Positions 34,899 to 44,500 of a DNA stretch of 64,000 nucleotides are shown piece by piece. The DNA lies in assembly GCA_963711495.1 (NCBI GenBank), contig CAVQEK010000004.1:2294001-2358000 (forward strand), written 5' to 3'. Numbering within the stretch: position 1 is the stretch's first letter; the number at the start of each line of letters is the position of its first letter. The notes beneath the pieces are model-generated. The model was not told the origin of the DNA. It did not search any database and was given only the letters and a program-made list of their open reading frames with translations. Position numbers and translations under genes: made by a program. The stretch comes from CAVQEK01 sp963711495 (lineage in GTDB: Bacteria > Bacteroidota > Bacteroidia > Cytophagales > Cyclobacteriaceae).

Positions 34899-37538
34899 TT
34901 ATTCCGTCCGCAATGATTCAATGGGATTGGTCATGGCATACTTTATCGTTTTAACACTTAGGGTAAGAAATGCAATCAGTACCACCACAAAACCTGCCAG
35001 CAAGAACACCCACCAATGGATATCTATTCTGTAGGCAAAATCCTGAAGCCATTTGTCCATCAGGTAAAAGCCAAGAGGAAATGCAATAACGAATGAAAGC
35101 ATGACGAGTACCAATAAATCTTTCGACAACATGGATACAATTTGAGTTACACTGGCGCCCAATATCTTCCTGATACCTATTTCCTTGACCCGTTGCTCTG
35201 CCGTGAATGTCACCAGTCCAAATAAACCGAGACAGGCAACAAAAATGGTGAGCGACGCAAAAATCTCGAGAATGGTGTCCATTTTCTGTTCGGCCAGGTA
35301 GGTCTCATTATAGAGGTCGTCGAGCAAAGCATAGGAAAAGGGTTCTCCCGTATCAAAGGCTTTCCATTTTTCACCTACACTTGATATCAGTCCGGCTATT
35401 TTGTCGGTATTCATTCGTATTATTAACCCTCCGTAAGGGTGGTAAAGCATCATCAGAGGGGCAATGGGTTCGTGGAGTGATCTGAAATGGAAATCCTTCA
35501 CTACTCCTATTACAGTGAGTTTCCGTTTTCCGTTGTCGGCGGTTAAAGTCTTGCCAAGAGGATTTTCCCCAAGGCTAAATGTTTTGGCTGCCGTCTCATT
35601 GATAATAACATTTTGTGAATCCCCGTTCCCCGTAAAATTTCTTCCCATAACCAACTTCATTCCGAGTGTGGGGATATATTGTTCATCTATATTGTAAATT
35701 AAGGTACGTCTGACTAGCTCATGCTCATCTCCAGGATAAACATCTGTCATATTATTATCGCTGGCACCGGCAGGAACAAAAGCAGACATGGTGAGCCGTT
35801 CAACCCTGGGATCACTCAGTATCTGGTTTCGGAATGCGGATTCATTGTTGCCCAACAGATATGACTCACGTAATACCAGCAAATGATTTCTGTTGTACCC
35901 GATTTCTTTATTGTGAATAAAAGACATTTGTTGATTGACAATGATGATGGCAACGATCATGCTGGCGGAAACGACAAATTGAAAAACAACTAATATGCTC
36001 CGTATCTCTATATTTCGTTTGTTGCCTGGTGTTTTATTTTTAAGTGCCGTAATCGGTTTGAAGGACGAGAGATAAAATGCCGGGTAACTGCCAGCTAAAA
36101 ATGTGATCAGGATGGAAAGGAGGAAGAGTCCGGTCAGAATGCTAGGTTTTAACAGAAAACCCGCCTGCAATTCCTTTCCCGATAACTGGTTAAAAACCGG
36201 GAGCCCGGCAACAATAAGCACTGCGGCTAATAACATGGCAATGCAGGTAGAAATGAAAGACTCTGCCAGGAACTGTTGGACCAACTGACTATTACGGGAT
36301 CCCAAGACCTTTTTAACGCCGACCTCTTTGCTGCGCTTCACTGCTGCCGCCGTCGAAAGGTTCATGAAATTGATGCAGGCAATCAATAACATGAACACAG
36401 CCACTGCCCCGAAAATATAAATGGTTTTAATGTCCCCGCCCGGTTCCAATTCTGTTTGATCGGCAAAATCGGAATGCAAGTGAATGTCTGTCAAAGGTTG
36501 AATATATAAGCCAATGCTGTTTCCATTTTCCCTGAACTTTTTATAGGTCATCCCGATTTGATTCATCTGAGGCCCCATGTATTTTTTTACAATGCCTGGC
36601 AATTTTGATTCAAACTCCTTGTAGTCTGTACCCTTGGAAAGCACCAGGTAATTGAAGTAGTTGGAAGCCATCCAGTTATCCATCCTGGCATCAACAAGGC
36701 CTGTCATGGAGGCAAAAAGATCGAAGTGAAAATGGGAATTGGCCGGCACTTTATCGATTACCCCAGTAACCTTATACTGTTCATTTCGGTCTTTCATGTC
36801 CAGGATCTTATTGATAGGATCTTCATTGCCGAAATATTTTAAAGCCATCTTCCTAGTAATTACTATTGTGTTCGGTTCCTTTAAAGCGGTTTTCGGATTG
36901 CCTTTTAGCATAGGGAGTGTGAATACTTCAAAAAAATCAGGATCGACAAAGGCAAGTCTGTCGTTTCTGAAAATAGTGCCGTGATACGATATATTGGGTG
37001 AGTTGGCCCTCCTTAGACGTGTGGCCGCCTCCACCTCCGGCAGTTCATCTTTTAATGTCGGCCCGACAGGGGCAGGGGTCACGGCTTCTTTGATCACTTC
37101 ACCATTGACATTCCCTTTTAATACTACCCTTACTATGCGATCAGCTTTTTTATTATAGCGGTCAAAGCTTAATTCATCTGCCACGAACAGGGTGATGATG
37201 AGACAAGTTGCAATACCAATGCCTAAACCCGTGACGTTTATTGCAAATTGTCCCTTGTTCCTGATTATATTCCTCCATCCGATTTTAAAATAGCTTTTGT
37301 ACATACTATAGGGATTTAAATATTCATGCCTTTTCAAGGATTTGATTATACCCGGCCTGAAAAGCAGTAAAACATCCATCACAAATTTTATATCTGCCCT
37401 TCTTTTACCGTGATTTTCCAGTCGTTCCTTATACAATTCCATCAGGTCTCCTTCGATATACTTCTTCAAATCCGGATGGCAGAACCACCGGAAGAACCGG
37501 AGAAATAGTTTGGGAGGGGAATGTGGATATTCTGTCAT
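34899..37538 (-). CDS. FtsX-like ABC transporter permease with prefix domain, array member 3
   Basis: An 879-residue protein. The first 15 residues (MTEYPHSPPKLFLRF) are identical to array member 2. The prefix domain ends near residue 66 and the permease proper begins at Met79 (MYKSYFKIGWRN). Cytoplasmic-loop signatures are KRSKEVGVKKVLGS and RVKEIGIRKILGA. The permease part belongs to a different subgroup from members 2 and 4 (FAINVTGLGIGIATCLIITLFVADELSFDRYN). It starts 9 bp after the stop of the upstream permease and ends 2 bp before the next. Confidence 0.88.
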   Translation of the reverse strand: MTEYPHSPPKLFLRFFRWFCHPDLKKYIEGDLMELYKERLENHGKRRADIKFVMDVLLLFRPGIIKSLKRHEYLNPYSMYKSYFKIGWRNIIRNKGQFAINVTGLGIGIATCLIITLFVADELSFDRYNKKADRIVRVVLKGNVNGEVIKEAVTPAPVGPTLKDELPEVEAATRLRRANSPNISYHGTIFRNDRLAFVDPDFFEVFTLPMLKGNPKTALKEPNTIVITRKMALKYFGNEDPINKILDMKDRNEQYKVTGVIDKVPANSHFHFDLFASMTGLVDARMDNWMASNYFNYLVLSKGTDYKEFESKLPGIVKKYMGPQMNQIGMTYKKFRENGNSIGLYIQPLTDIHLHSDFADQTELEPGGDIKTIYIFGAVAVFMLLIACINFMNLSTAAAVKRSKEVGVKKVLGSRNSQLVQQFLAESFISTCIAMLLAAVLIVAGLPVFNQLSGKELQAGFLLKPSILTGLFLLSILITFLAGSYPAFYLSSFKPITALKNKTPGNKRNIEIRSILVVFQFVVSASMIVAIIIVNQQMSFIHNKEIGYNRNHLLVLRESYLLGNNESAFRNQILSDPRVERLTMSAFVPAGASDNNMTDVYPGDEHELVRRTLIYNIDEQYIPTLGMKLVMGRNFTGNGDSQNVIINETAAKTFSLGENPLGKTLTADNGKRKLTVIGVVKDFHFRSLHEPIAPLMMLYHPYGGLIIRMNTDKIAGLISSVGEKWKAFDTGEPFSYALLDDLYNETYLAEQKMDTILEIFASLTIFVACLGLFGLVTFTAEQRVKEIGIRKILGASVTQIVSMLSKDLLVLVMLSFVIAFPLGFYLMDKWLQDFAYRIDIHWWVFLLAGFVVVLIAFLTLSVKTIKYAMTNPIESLRTE

Positions 37539-37547
37539 GGCCCCATA

Positions 37548-40166
37548 TTATTCAGACCGCAGGCTTTTTACCGGATCCATCGTAGCTGCCTTGAGCGCCT
37601 GGTAACTGACCGTCAATAAAGTAATCAGGATGGCTCCTGCTGCTGTGATGGCAAAAACCCACCAGGCGACCTCGGTGTGGTAGGTATAGTGCATCAGCCA
37701 CTGGCGCAGGAAATACCAGGCTAATGGGATGGCCAGCAAACAGGATAGACTTACGAGCCTAACAAAATCTTTTGAAAGAAGCTGCCAGATTCCAGCGACC
37801 GAGGCGCCCAGTATTTTACGAATTCCGATCTCTTTGGTGCGCTGCTCTGCCACATATGAGGCAAGCCCGAAGATTCCCAGACAACTGATGAAAATGGCCA
37901 GCCCAGCAAACCAGGTTGAAATTTTCCCAATTCTTACTTCATCACCGAATTTTTTTGCAAAATTGTCATCAACAAACTCATATTCGAAAGGTTGGCCCGG
38001 GATATATTTTTTGTAGATGGATTTGATTTTGTTCAGGGATTCCTGGGCGGTCTCTTCTGGCGACAATTTCATAACGACTACACCACCAGTACCGTTCAGT
38101 AAGTGATAAAAAGTAGGCCTTACCGATTCATAGGGCGACTCCATGATCACGTCATGGATCACACCAATAACCGTAAAGGGCTGATCGTCCCATCGAACCG
38201 TTTCGCCCACCGGATCCTTCAATCCCATATACCGGGCTGCCGCTTCATTAATAACAAAAGTCGAAGTATCGGAAGCAAAATCCCTGGAAAAATCCCGGCC
38301 TTGCAGGAATTTCCAGTCAACCGTTTTGCCATAGTCTGCCGACACTTCAATGTTGGGGAAATCAACGGCTTCGTTCGGGTTTTTTCCTTGCCAATCGAAT
38401 CCGCTGTTGGTCGACCAGACACCCGTTACCGAGCTTCCCGATTCTGCAAGTTCTGTAATGGCCCCAGCATCGATTAATTCTTTTTTGATGGCATCAAAAT
38501 GCTGATGGAAATCGGAAGTTGGTGGATAGAACATGATCAAACCGTCGCGATCATAACCCAAGGGGCGGTTTCTGGCAAACTGAACTTGCTTATATACGAT
38601 AATAGTGCCGATAATGAGTACGACCGATATGGTAAACTGGAGCACCACCAGCATCTGCCTGAACTGGATAGCTGAACGCCCGGTCCGAATGACACCTTTC
38701 AGGATCCTGACCGGCCGGAAGGAAGATAAATACAATGCGGGATAGCTTCCGGCGACGAAGCCGGTAATAAAAACAAAGCCGGCCCCTGCCAGCCAGAAAT
38801 ATACGTTACTCCAGGGCACGGTTAGGCGCTCGTCCGCAATTGCGTTGAAGGTGGGTAACACCATCGAGGTGATTAACAACGAAACCGTGAAAGCCAGTGC
38901 GGAGACCAATAATGATTCCGTGAAGAACTGGAAAATGAGTTGTGGGCGACGCGATCCTACAGATTTCCGTATCCCGACTTCCTTTGCACGTTTCTCCGAT
39001 CGCGAGGTGCTCAAGTTCATGAAATTGATGCAAGCCAGCAGGAGGACGAAAATACCCGTGATGCCAAACATCCAGACGTACTGTATTCTCCCCCCGGCAT
39101 TTACGCCATTCTTGAACTCGCGGTACAAATGCCAACGGTCCATCGGGAACAGGAATAATTGAGGGTGATGGACCAATTCATCCTGATGCACGTTGTGCAT
39201 TTTAACATCGCGAATCTTTTCGGAAACATCGGCAAAATCCGCATGATCATTCAGTTCAACAAAGGTCAAATCACAATTGCAACGCCAGGGATTGTCATCC
39301 TGCATCAGGTTGTTATCCTTCACAAATTTCTCCCAGGGCATCAGGTATGCCAACTGCGAAAATTCTGAGTTTCGGGGAATGTCTTCATACACACCTGTCA
39401 CTTTCACCGTGCTCTGGTTGTTGACTTTCACGACTTTGTTCATCGGATCTTCATTGCCGAAGATGGTTTTGGCAGTAGATTCCGAAAGAAAAATGGAAGA
39501 TGGACCTCTCAGTCCATTCCGGGAACCTTCGATCATGTGCAAGTCTAGCAAATTGGGTCCCTCAGGCCCGATAGAAATACCGGTTTTGGTATAATTCCGA
39601 TCGTCATATCCTAGCATTGCCCCATTATAAAGTCCGGACGACATGACCACATATTTAAAATCATCTCCATATTTATTGCGGAGCTCATCACCCAGGGGAA
39701 ATGGGGTGTTGAACCAGGTGTCGGTTTCATTGTTATTGGTTAAGTTCTGGATCACCTGGGCAATCCGGTGGTAGCTTGGATTAAAGCTGTCATAAGACAA
39801 TTCATTTTTTATCCACAATCCGATGATGACGGCTACCGCCATTCCGGCAGCAAGTCCGCTGATATTCAGGATAGAATACCCTTTGTTTCTCATCAGGTTT
39901 CTCCATCCAATTTTTAAATAATTGCTTAACATGGCTAAATGGTTTGTATGATAATTGTTGGTTGTTGGTTTAATAATTCCTGGCCTGAAAAGCAGCAAAA
40001 CATCCATCACAAATTTTATATCTGCCCTTCTTTTGCCATAATTTTCCAGGCGTTCCTGGTACAACTCCATCAAATCCCCCTCGATATATTTTTCCAAATC
40101 CGGATGGCAGAACCACCGGAAGAACCGGAGAAAAAGTTTGGGAGGGGAATGTGGATATTCTGTCAT
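37548..40166 (-). CDS. FtsX-like ABC transporter permease with prefix domain, array member 2
   Basis: An 872-residue protein: prefix domain (residues 1-66), linker, Met79, then two permease halves with KRAKEVGIRKSVGS and RTKEIGIRKILGA. It resembles array member 4 over the whole permease part and shares its first 15 residues with member 3, so different segments have different closest relatives within the array. It is 9 bp from both neighbours. The expected ATPase partner is not in this operon. Confidence 0.88.
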   Translation of the reverse strand: MTEYPHSPPKLFLRFFRWFCHPDLEKYIEGDLMELYQERLENYGKRRADIKFVMDVLLLFRPGIIKPTTNNYHTNHLAMLSNYLKIGWRNLMRNKGYSILNISGLAAGMAVAVIIGLWIKNELSYDSFNPSYHRIAQVIQNLTNNNETDTWFNTPFPLGDELRNKYGDDFKYVVMSSGLYNGAMLGYDDRNYTKTGISIGPEGPNLLDLHMIEGSRNGLRGPSSIFLSESTAKTIFGNEDPMNKVVKVNNQSTVKVTGVYEDIPRNSEFSQLAYLMPWEKFVKDNNLMQDDNPWRCNCDLTFVELNDHADFADVSEKIRDVKMHNVHQDELVHHPQLFLFPMDRWHLYREFKNGVNAGGRIQYVWMFGITGIFVLLLACINFMNLSTSRSEKRAKEVGIRKSVGSRRPQLIFQFFTESLLVSALAFTVSLLITSMVLPTFNAIADERLTVPWSNVYFWLAGAGFVFITGFVAGSYPALYLSSFRPVRILKGVIRTGRSAIQFRQMLVVLQFTISVVLIIGTIIVYKQVQFARNRPLGYDRDGLIMFYPPTSDFHQHFDAIKKELIDAGAITELAESGSSVTGVWSTNSGFDWQGKNPNEAVDFPNIEVSADYGKTVDWKFLQGRDFSRDFASDTSTFVINEAAARYMGLKDPVGETVRWDDQPFTVIGVIHDVIMESPYESVRPTFYHLLNGTGGVVVMKLSPEETAQESLNKIKSIYKKYIPGQPFEYEFVDDNFAKKFGDEVRIGKISTWFAGLAIFISCLGIFGLASYVAEQRTKEIGIRKILGASVAGIWQLLSKDFVRLVSLSCLLAIPLAWYFLRQWLMHYTYHTEVAWWVFAITAAGAILITLLTVSYQALKAATMDPVKSLRSE

Positions 40167-40175
40167 GATTCCATA

Positions 40176-42869
40176 TTATTCTGATCGCAGACTGTTTACT
40201 GGATTTACAATGGCTGCTTTTATTGCCTGGATGCTTATAGTAATCAGCGTAATTAACATGCTGGATATTCCGCTGAGGACAAATACCCACCATTGAATAG
40301 TTGTTCGGTATACAAAATCCTGAAGCCACAAATGCATGAAATAATAGGCGATAGGCGAGGCGATCAAAATGGATATGATCACCAGTTTAAAAAAATCCCT
40401 GCCCAGCATGACGGTTATACTGGCGACACTTGCCCCAAGTACTTTTCGTATGCCAATTTCTTTGGTTTTCGATTCTGCTGTGAACATAATAAGTCCAAAC
40501 AAGCCTATGCAGGAAATAAAAATGGTAATGAACAGGGCTATATTTACCAGCCTTTCAGTTTTTTGTTCCTGATCAAATAACCATGTTATTGATTCATCGA
40601 GGAAACTATAATCAAAGGGTGTATCTGGGAATATTTCCTTCCATTGATCTTCTATTTTAGAAAGGGTAATTCCGATTCCAGTTGTATTTTTTTCGCTTCC
40701 TGCAAGTTTGATAGCCACGCTTTGCTTTCTTTCGGAAACATTTTCAATGACCACCGGTGGTATCGCCTCATGAAAAGATCCAGTGTAAAAATCTGCAACT
40801 ACGCCAACAATGGGATAGGCTTTATCTGCACCAGCCGGGGTTGGTTTATAAAGTAACTTACCGATGGCCTCCTGAGGAGTTGCGAATCCCAGCGTTTTCG
40901 AAAATGTTTCATTGATCAGTAGCTCTCTCAAACTGTCGCCAGGCGACATATTTCTTCCCGCCAGTATTTTCATTTTGTAATAGGGAACATATTCCTCATC
41001 GCCCATTTCTGCGTGGACCTGAAAGCTCGATTCATCCCCATCCTTATGTTTAAAATTGTCAATTGCTTGAGCGAATCCCATAGGGGCAGCGCCCTGTAGC
41101 AGTACTTTATCAATGCCAGGCAGATGCTTTATTTTTTCTGCAAACACCTTTAACTTTCCTTTATTATCGTTCCAGTTATTAAGCGTTATGATAGCATTGG
41201 TATTAAACCCTTTGTCAACATTATCCATAAATCGTATTTGATTACCGATCACAATGGCAGCGATGATAAAAATCATTGAGAAAGTGAATTGAAAAATGAT
41301 AAGTCCCTTTCGTAAATTCCATTTGCTCGGACTTTTCGATACCGCGTTTCCTTTTAAGCTCAATGCCGGTCGATATGAAGATAAGATGCTGGCAGGGTAA
41401 AAGCCCGCTAAAATAGCAGTGATAATGGTAATCAGTAATAGGAAGCCAAGTGTGGATGCATTAAAAATATGGAATTCCACACCTTTGGGAATAAATGCAT
41501 CCAGTAAAGAAAGCATTGGTTGTACAAGTATGACAGCAATAGATACTGCAAAAAGAGTGAGCAAAAATGTTTCAGTCAAAAACTGTAGCACAAGATCCCC
41601 CTTTTTACCGCCCAGCACTTTACGAATCCCAATTTCTTTAGCTTTCTTCATAGATTGGGCGGTAGAGAGATTAATAAAGTTAACTGCCGCAATGATCAGA
41701 ATGAATAAGCTGATACCCATCATTGAATACAATGTGGGCAAATAGGCTTTTCTGAAATTATCACCGTCATCCCCCCGATGAAAATCCTCCGTAAAATGGA
41801 TTTTCTCCAAGGGTTGCAATTGCATGGTTAACTTCCAGCCAGAGGGCAATTGTACGTTTTTATCAATAAACCTGGTAAACGCTTCATTTACCTGCTCCGT
41901 GGTAACGCCTCTGTTCAATTTCACAAAAGCCATCGATTTATGTGGACTTAAACTGCTCCAGTCATCTTTGGGAATATAATTTTTTAAAAAGCTGTGCGGG
42001 GCGGTGCTTAATGAAATAAAATTGGTATAGCCAAAATCGGTGTTTTGGCCCCAGCCCTTTATAATGCCAGATACTGATAATTGTAATGAATCATCAAATA
42101 AAACCATTTTACCTATCATTTGGTCAACAGGGATATCACCAAAATAGATTTTTGCCGCATTTTGAGTCAGCACTATCCTATTTGGCTCATTCAATGCATT
42201 TTTAGGATTTCCGGCAAGCCATTTATAGTTGAAGATGTCAAAGTATCCTGGTTCTGTGACAATGGTTTTATGGCGGCTGTTGAAATTTTTTACTTGCCCG
42301 GAGTCATTGACAATGCCTACCTTTCCATCAATGAAAAACAATGCAGCTTTTGCTTCAAATCCTGGAATGGAGTATTGAAAGCCTGCCACATCGGATATTG
42401 GACTATTGAGGAATTGCTTGTCACCATTAGGCCGCTGAGACTCACCAGTAATACGAAAAATGCGATCCCCATCTGGGTGAAACCGGTCAAAACTGAATTC
42501 ATAACTGGTAATGAGATAAATAATTATGCTGGCACAAATGCCTACAGCAAGGCCGGCAATGTTGATGAGCGAATACCACTTATCATTTAACAGGTGTCTC
42601 CAACCGATTTTAAAATAGCTTTTGTACATGATAAATTTGTTAAAGTTTTGATGTGGTCGCGCTGATTTGATGATGCCTGGGCGGAAGAGCAACAAAACGT
42701 CAGCAATAAATTTTATATCCGCCCTTCTTTTGCCATAATTTTCCAGGCGTTCCTGGTACAACTCCATCAAATCCCCCTCGATATATTTTCTCAGATCCGC
42801 ATGGCAAAACCACCGGAAAAACCGGAGAAATAGTTTGGGAGGTGTCGCTGTTGTCATACCTTTTCTCAT
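40176..42869 (-). CDS. FtsX-like ABC transporter permease with prefix domain, array member 1
   Basis: An 897-residue protein and the first permease after the PadR gene (13 bp gap). The prefix domain occupies about residues 10-68 and the internal Met is at residue 81 (MYKSYFKIGWRH). Loop signatures are KKAKEIGIRKVLGG and KTKEIGIRKVLGA. The periplasmic part has its own character (AGNPKNALNEPNRIVLTQNAAKIYFGD). The prefix differs from the others in CHADLRKY instead of CHPDL. It is probably co-transcribed with the PadR gene. Confidence 0.88.
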   Translation of the reverse strand: MRKGMTTATPPKLFLRFFRWFCHADLRKYIEGDLMELYQERLENYGKRRADIKFIADVLLLFRPGIIKSARPHQNFNKFIMYKSYFKIGWRHLLNDKWYSLINIAGLAVGICASIIIYLITSYEFSFDRFHPDGDRIFRITGESQRPNGDKQFLNSPISDVAGFQYSIPGFEAKAALFFIDGKVGIVNDSGQVKNFNSRHKTIVTEPGYFDIFNYKWLAGNPKNALNEPNRIVLTQNAAKIYFGDIPVDQMIGKMVLFDDSLQLSVSGIIKGWGQNTDFGYTNFISLSTAPHSFLKNYIPKDDWSSLSPHKSMAFVKLNRGVTTEQVNEAFTRFIDKNVQLPSGWKLTMQLQPLEKIHFTEDFHRGDDGDNFRKAYLPTLYSMMGISLFILIIAAVNFINLSTAQSMKKAKEIGIRKVLGGKKGDLVLQFLTETFLLTLFAVSIAVILVQPMLSLLDAFIPKGVEFHIFNASTLGFLLLITIITAILAGFYPASILSSYRPALSLKGNAVSKSPSKWNLRKGLIIFQFTFSMIFIIAAIVIGNQIRFMDNVDKGFNTNAIITLNNWNDNKGKLKVFAEKIKHLPGIDKVLLQGAAPMGFAQAIDNFKHKDGDESSFQVHAEMGDEEYVPYYKMKILAGRNMSPGDSLRELLINETFSKTLGFATPQEAIGKLLYKPTPAGADKAYPIVGVVADFYTGSFHEAIPPVVIENVSERKQSVAIKLAGSEKNTTGIGITLSKIEDQWKEIFPDTPFDYSFLDESITWLFDQEQKTERLVNIALFITIFISCIGLFGLIMFTAESKTKEIGIRKVLGASVASITVMLGRDFFKLVIISILIASPIAYYFMHLWLQDFVYRTTIQWWVFVLSGISSMLITLITISIQAIKAAIVNPVNSLRSE

Positions 42870-42882
42870 TAAAGATCACAGC

Positions 42883-43224
42883 TTACATGGTTATTTTTAA
42901 ATCCAAAGCCACATTGGGGATTGCCCTCCAAAGATCGTCCCGGATGCTTTTTGTGTAACTTATGGCTTTCTTCCCCAGCGCTGTAATTTCAAAATAACGC
43001 TTGGGACGACCTGCTCTGGCTTCAGTTGATTCGCCTTCGTGGGACCGGAGATATCCCTTCCATTCCAATCGCTTCAAAGCAGTTTGAAGGGCCCCTACGC
43101 TAACTTTTCTGGAAAGCCGGCTTTCAATTTCTTTTTTTATTGATACGCCATAAGCCTCATCGTACAAGATGCCTACGGTGAGCATGACGATCTCTTCAAA
43201 CTCGCCAAGTTGATATTTCTTCAT
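42883..43224 (-). CDS. PadR-family transcriptional regulator of the permease array
   Basis: A 113-residue winged-helix protein: LGEFEEIVMLTVGILYDEAYGVSIKKEIE, then VSVGALQTALKRLEWKGYL, and a wing with GRPKRYFEITALGKKAI. This is the PadR layout, and it is the subgroup commonly encoded ahead of prefix-domain permeases in Bacteroidota. It is the first gene of a six-gene minus-strand operon with five permeases. It likely represses the operon and senses an unknown small molecule. Its sequence is not close to the PadR at 6277. Confidence 0.9.
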   Translation of the reverse strand: MKKYQLGEFEEIVMLTVGILYDEAYGVSIKKEIESRLSRKVSVGALQTALKRLEWKGYLRSHEGESTEARAGRPKRYFEITALGKKAISYTKSIRDDLWRAIPNVALDLKITM

Positions 43225-43662
43225 ATGCGGTAATAATTTCCTAAATGTAGTATTAATATTCGTGCCAAAAATTCCAAAGGGCCAGATTTAACAAAACAGG
43301 CCGGGTGTCTTCTTAAGTATGTTCAGATTCGTACGATCGATGAACGTATAAGATCACTAAATATTAATGAACCTTATTATTCTCCCTACGATGGTAATAG
43401 CAATTTGACCAATGAACGAAATTTCATCGAGCTTACAAATGAAAATCCCAGGGTCGTTTCTTCTGTTGGCCTGGTTTTTTTTGAGGGCATCAGTGCTTAG
43501 TTGGACTAAGTGTCCATTATTGCTTATTTTTAGCACGTCAAAAAATTAAACTCAAATCTTAATTGAGATTGATCTTTGAAAAACCCGAATCGTAGATCGG
43601 TTTATCAACTTTTTATCAGGCGACGAATTGTGGTACATAAATCAATCGGAAAAAATGAGTAA
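43225..43662. other. Intergenic region with a possible gene-fragment reading frame
   Basis: This is the divergent region between the PadR array and an SDR gene. A plus-strand frame stays open from 43237 to TAG at 43498-43500 (87 codons) with no ATG. Its last half reads like protein (RTIDERIRSLNINEPYYSPY, ELTNENPRVVSSVGLVFFEG), so it may be the tail of a lost gene. A CTTAGT/ACTAAG hairpin lies at the stop (43496-43510). No promoter is clear. Confidence 0.35.
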
Positions 43663-44355
43663 ATGAAAAAAACATTAATAGTTACCGGGGCGGGAGGTGG
43701 TCTTGGTCGATCGGTTGTAAAACGTCTTTTGCAGGATGATTATATTGTTCAGGCCGTTTTGGGTAAGCATGATGATCCCGAGTTTATGTCAGCACCCAAC
43801 TTATACAAAGAAGAGGTCGACTTGTTTAATGAAAAGGCCGCTCATGATTATGTAGAAAAAATCGTTTCAAAACCAGGAAATTTATTCGGTTTGATCCATC
43901 TGGCCGGAGGTTTTGCCATGGGCGATCTGCTCAGTACCGATGGCCAGGATCTTGGGAAAATGATGCAGTTAAATTTCGAGACAGCCTACTATATGGTTCG
44001 CCCGTTTGTCAAATTCCTGACCGATCAGAAAAAAGAGGGGCAGATCGTTTTGATCGGTTCTCGTCCAGCACTTCGACCGAAGGATGGAAAAAACCTGATG
44101 GCGTATGCGCTTTCTAAGGGACTTATATTTCATTTGTCCGACCTGATCAATGCCGGTTATCAGAAAAAAGACATTCATTGTTCGGTGATTGCCCCCAGTG
44201 TGCTTGACACACCGGGAAATCGAAAATCCATGCCGGATGCGGACCCTTCAACCTGGGTGCCCACAGAAAATGTGGCCGATCTCATTGCGTTTATACTTTC
44301 CGATACCGGCAGGATGTTGCGTGAACCCATATATAAAATTTATCACAAATCCTGA
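43663..44355 (+). CDS. Short-chain dehydrogenase/reductase
   Basis: A 230-residue SDR: VTGAGGGLGRS cofactor motif at residues 7-17, HLAGGF in place of NNAG, and the active-site YALSKG (Tyr and Lys with the usual spacing) preceded by IVLIGSRPALRP. The C-terminal DPSTWVPTENVADLIAFILSDTGRMLREPIYKIY is typical of small sugar or quinone-type SDRs. The substrate is unknown. It is a single-gene unit convergent with the FabG-like SDR. Confidence 0.82.
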   Translation: MKKTLIVTGAGGGLGRSVVKRLLQDDYIVQAVLGKHDDPEFMSAPNLYKEEVDLFNEKAAHDYVEKIVSKPGNLFGLIHLAGGFAMGDLLSTDGQDLGKMMQLNFETAYYMVRPFVKFLTDQKKEGQIVLIGSRPALRPKDGKNLMAYALSKGLIFHLSDLINAGYQKKDIHCSVIAPSVLDTPGNRKSMPDADPSTWVPTENVADLIAFILSDTGRMLREPIYKIYHKS

Positions 44356-44404
44356 ATAGCAACCGACCGCAGAATTTCTCATTTCCGTGATAAGATCAGA
44401 TGAA

Positions 44405-44432
44405 GTGATTTGAATGTCTTTAAACAAATCAC
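44405..44432. terminator. 8-bp inverted repeat between convergent SDR genes
   Basis: GTGATTTG (44405-44412) and CAAATCAC (44425-44432) form a perfect stem with a 12-base loop, centred between two convergent stop codons. A T-run is absent, so it is a weak candidate for a bidirectional terminator. Confidence 0.35.
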
Positions 44433-44500
44433 ACCATCATTTCACCTGGATTTGCATTAATTTATTGGTATATCAGCGTCTTCCATCTGTTCGTTGAGCA

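Noticed and set aside
32239..40166. Possibility that array members 2 and 4 are a recent assembly duplication
   Set aside because: Their protein sequences differ throughout the permease part, so they are older paralogs, not an assembly repeat.
43496..43510. CTTAGT/ACTAAG hairpin
   Set aside because: Six base pairs with a three-base loop and no T-run; too weak to call a terminator.
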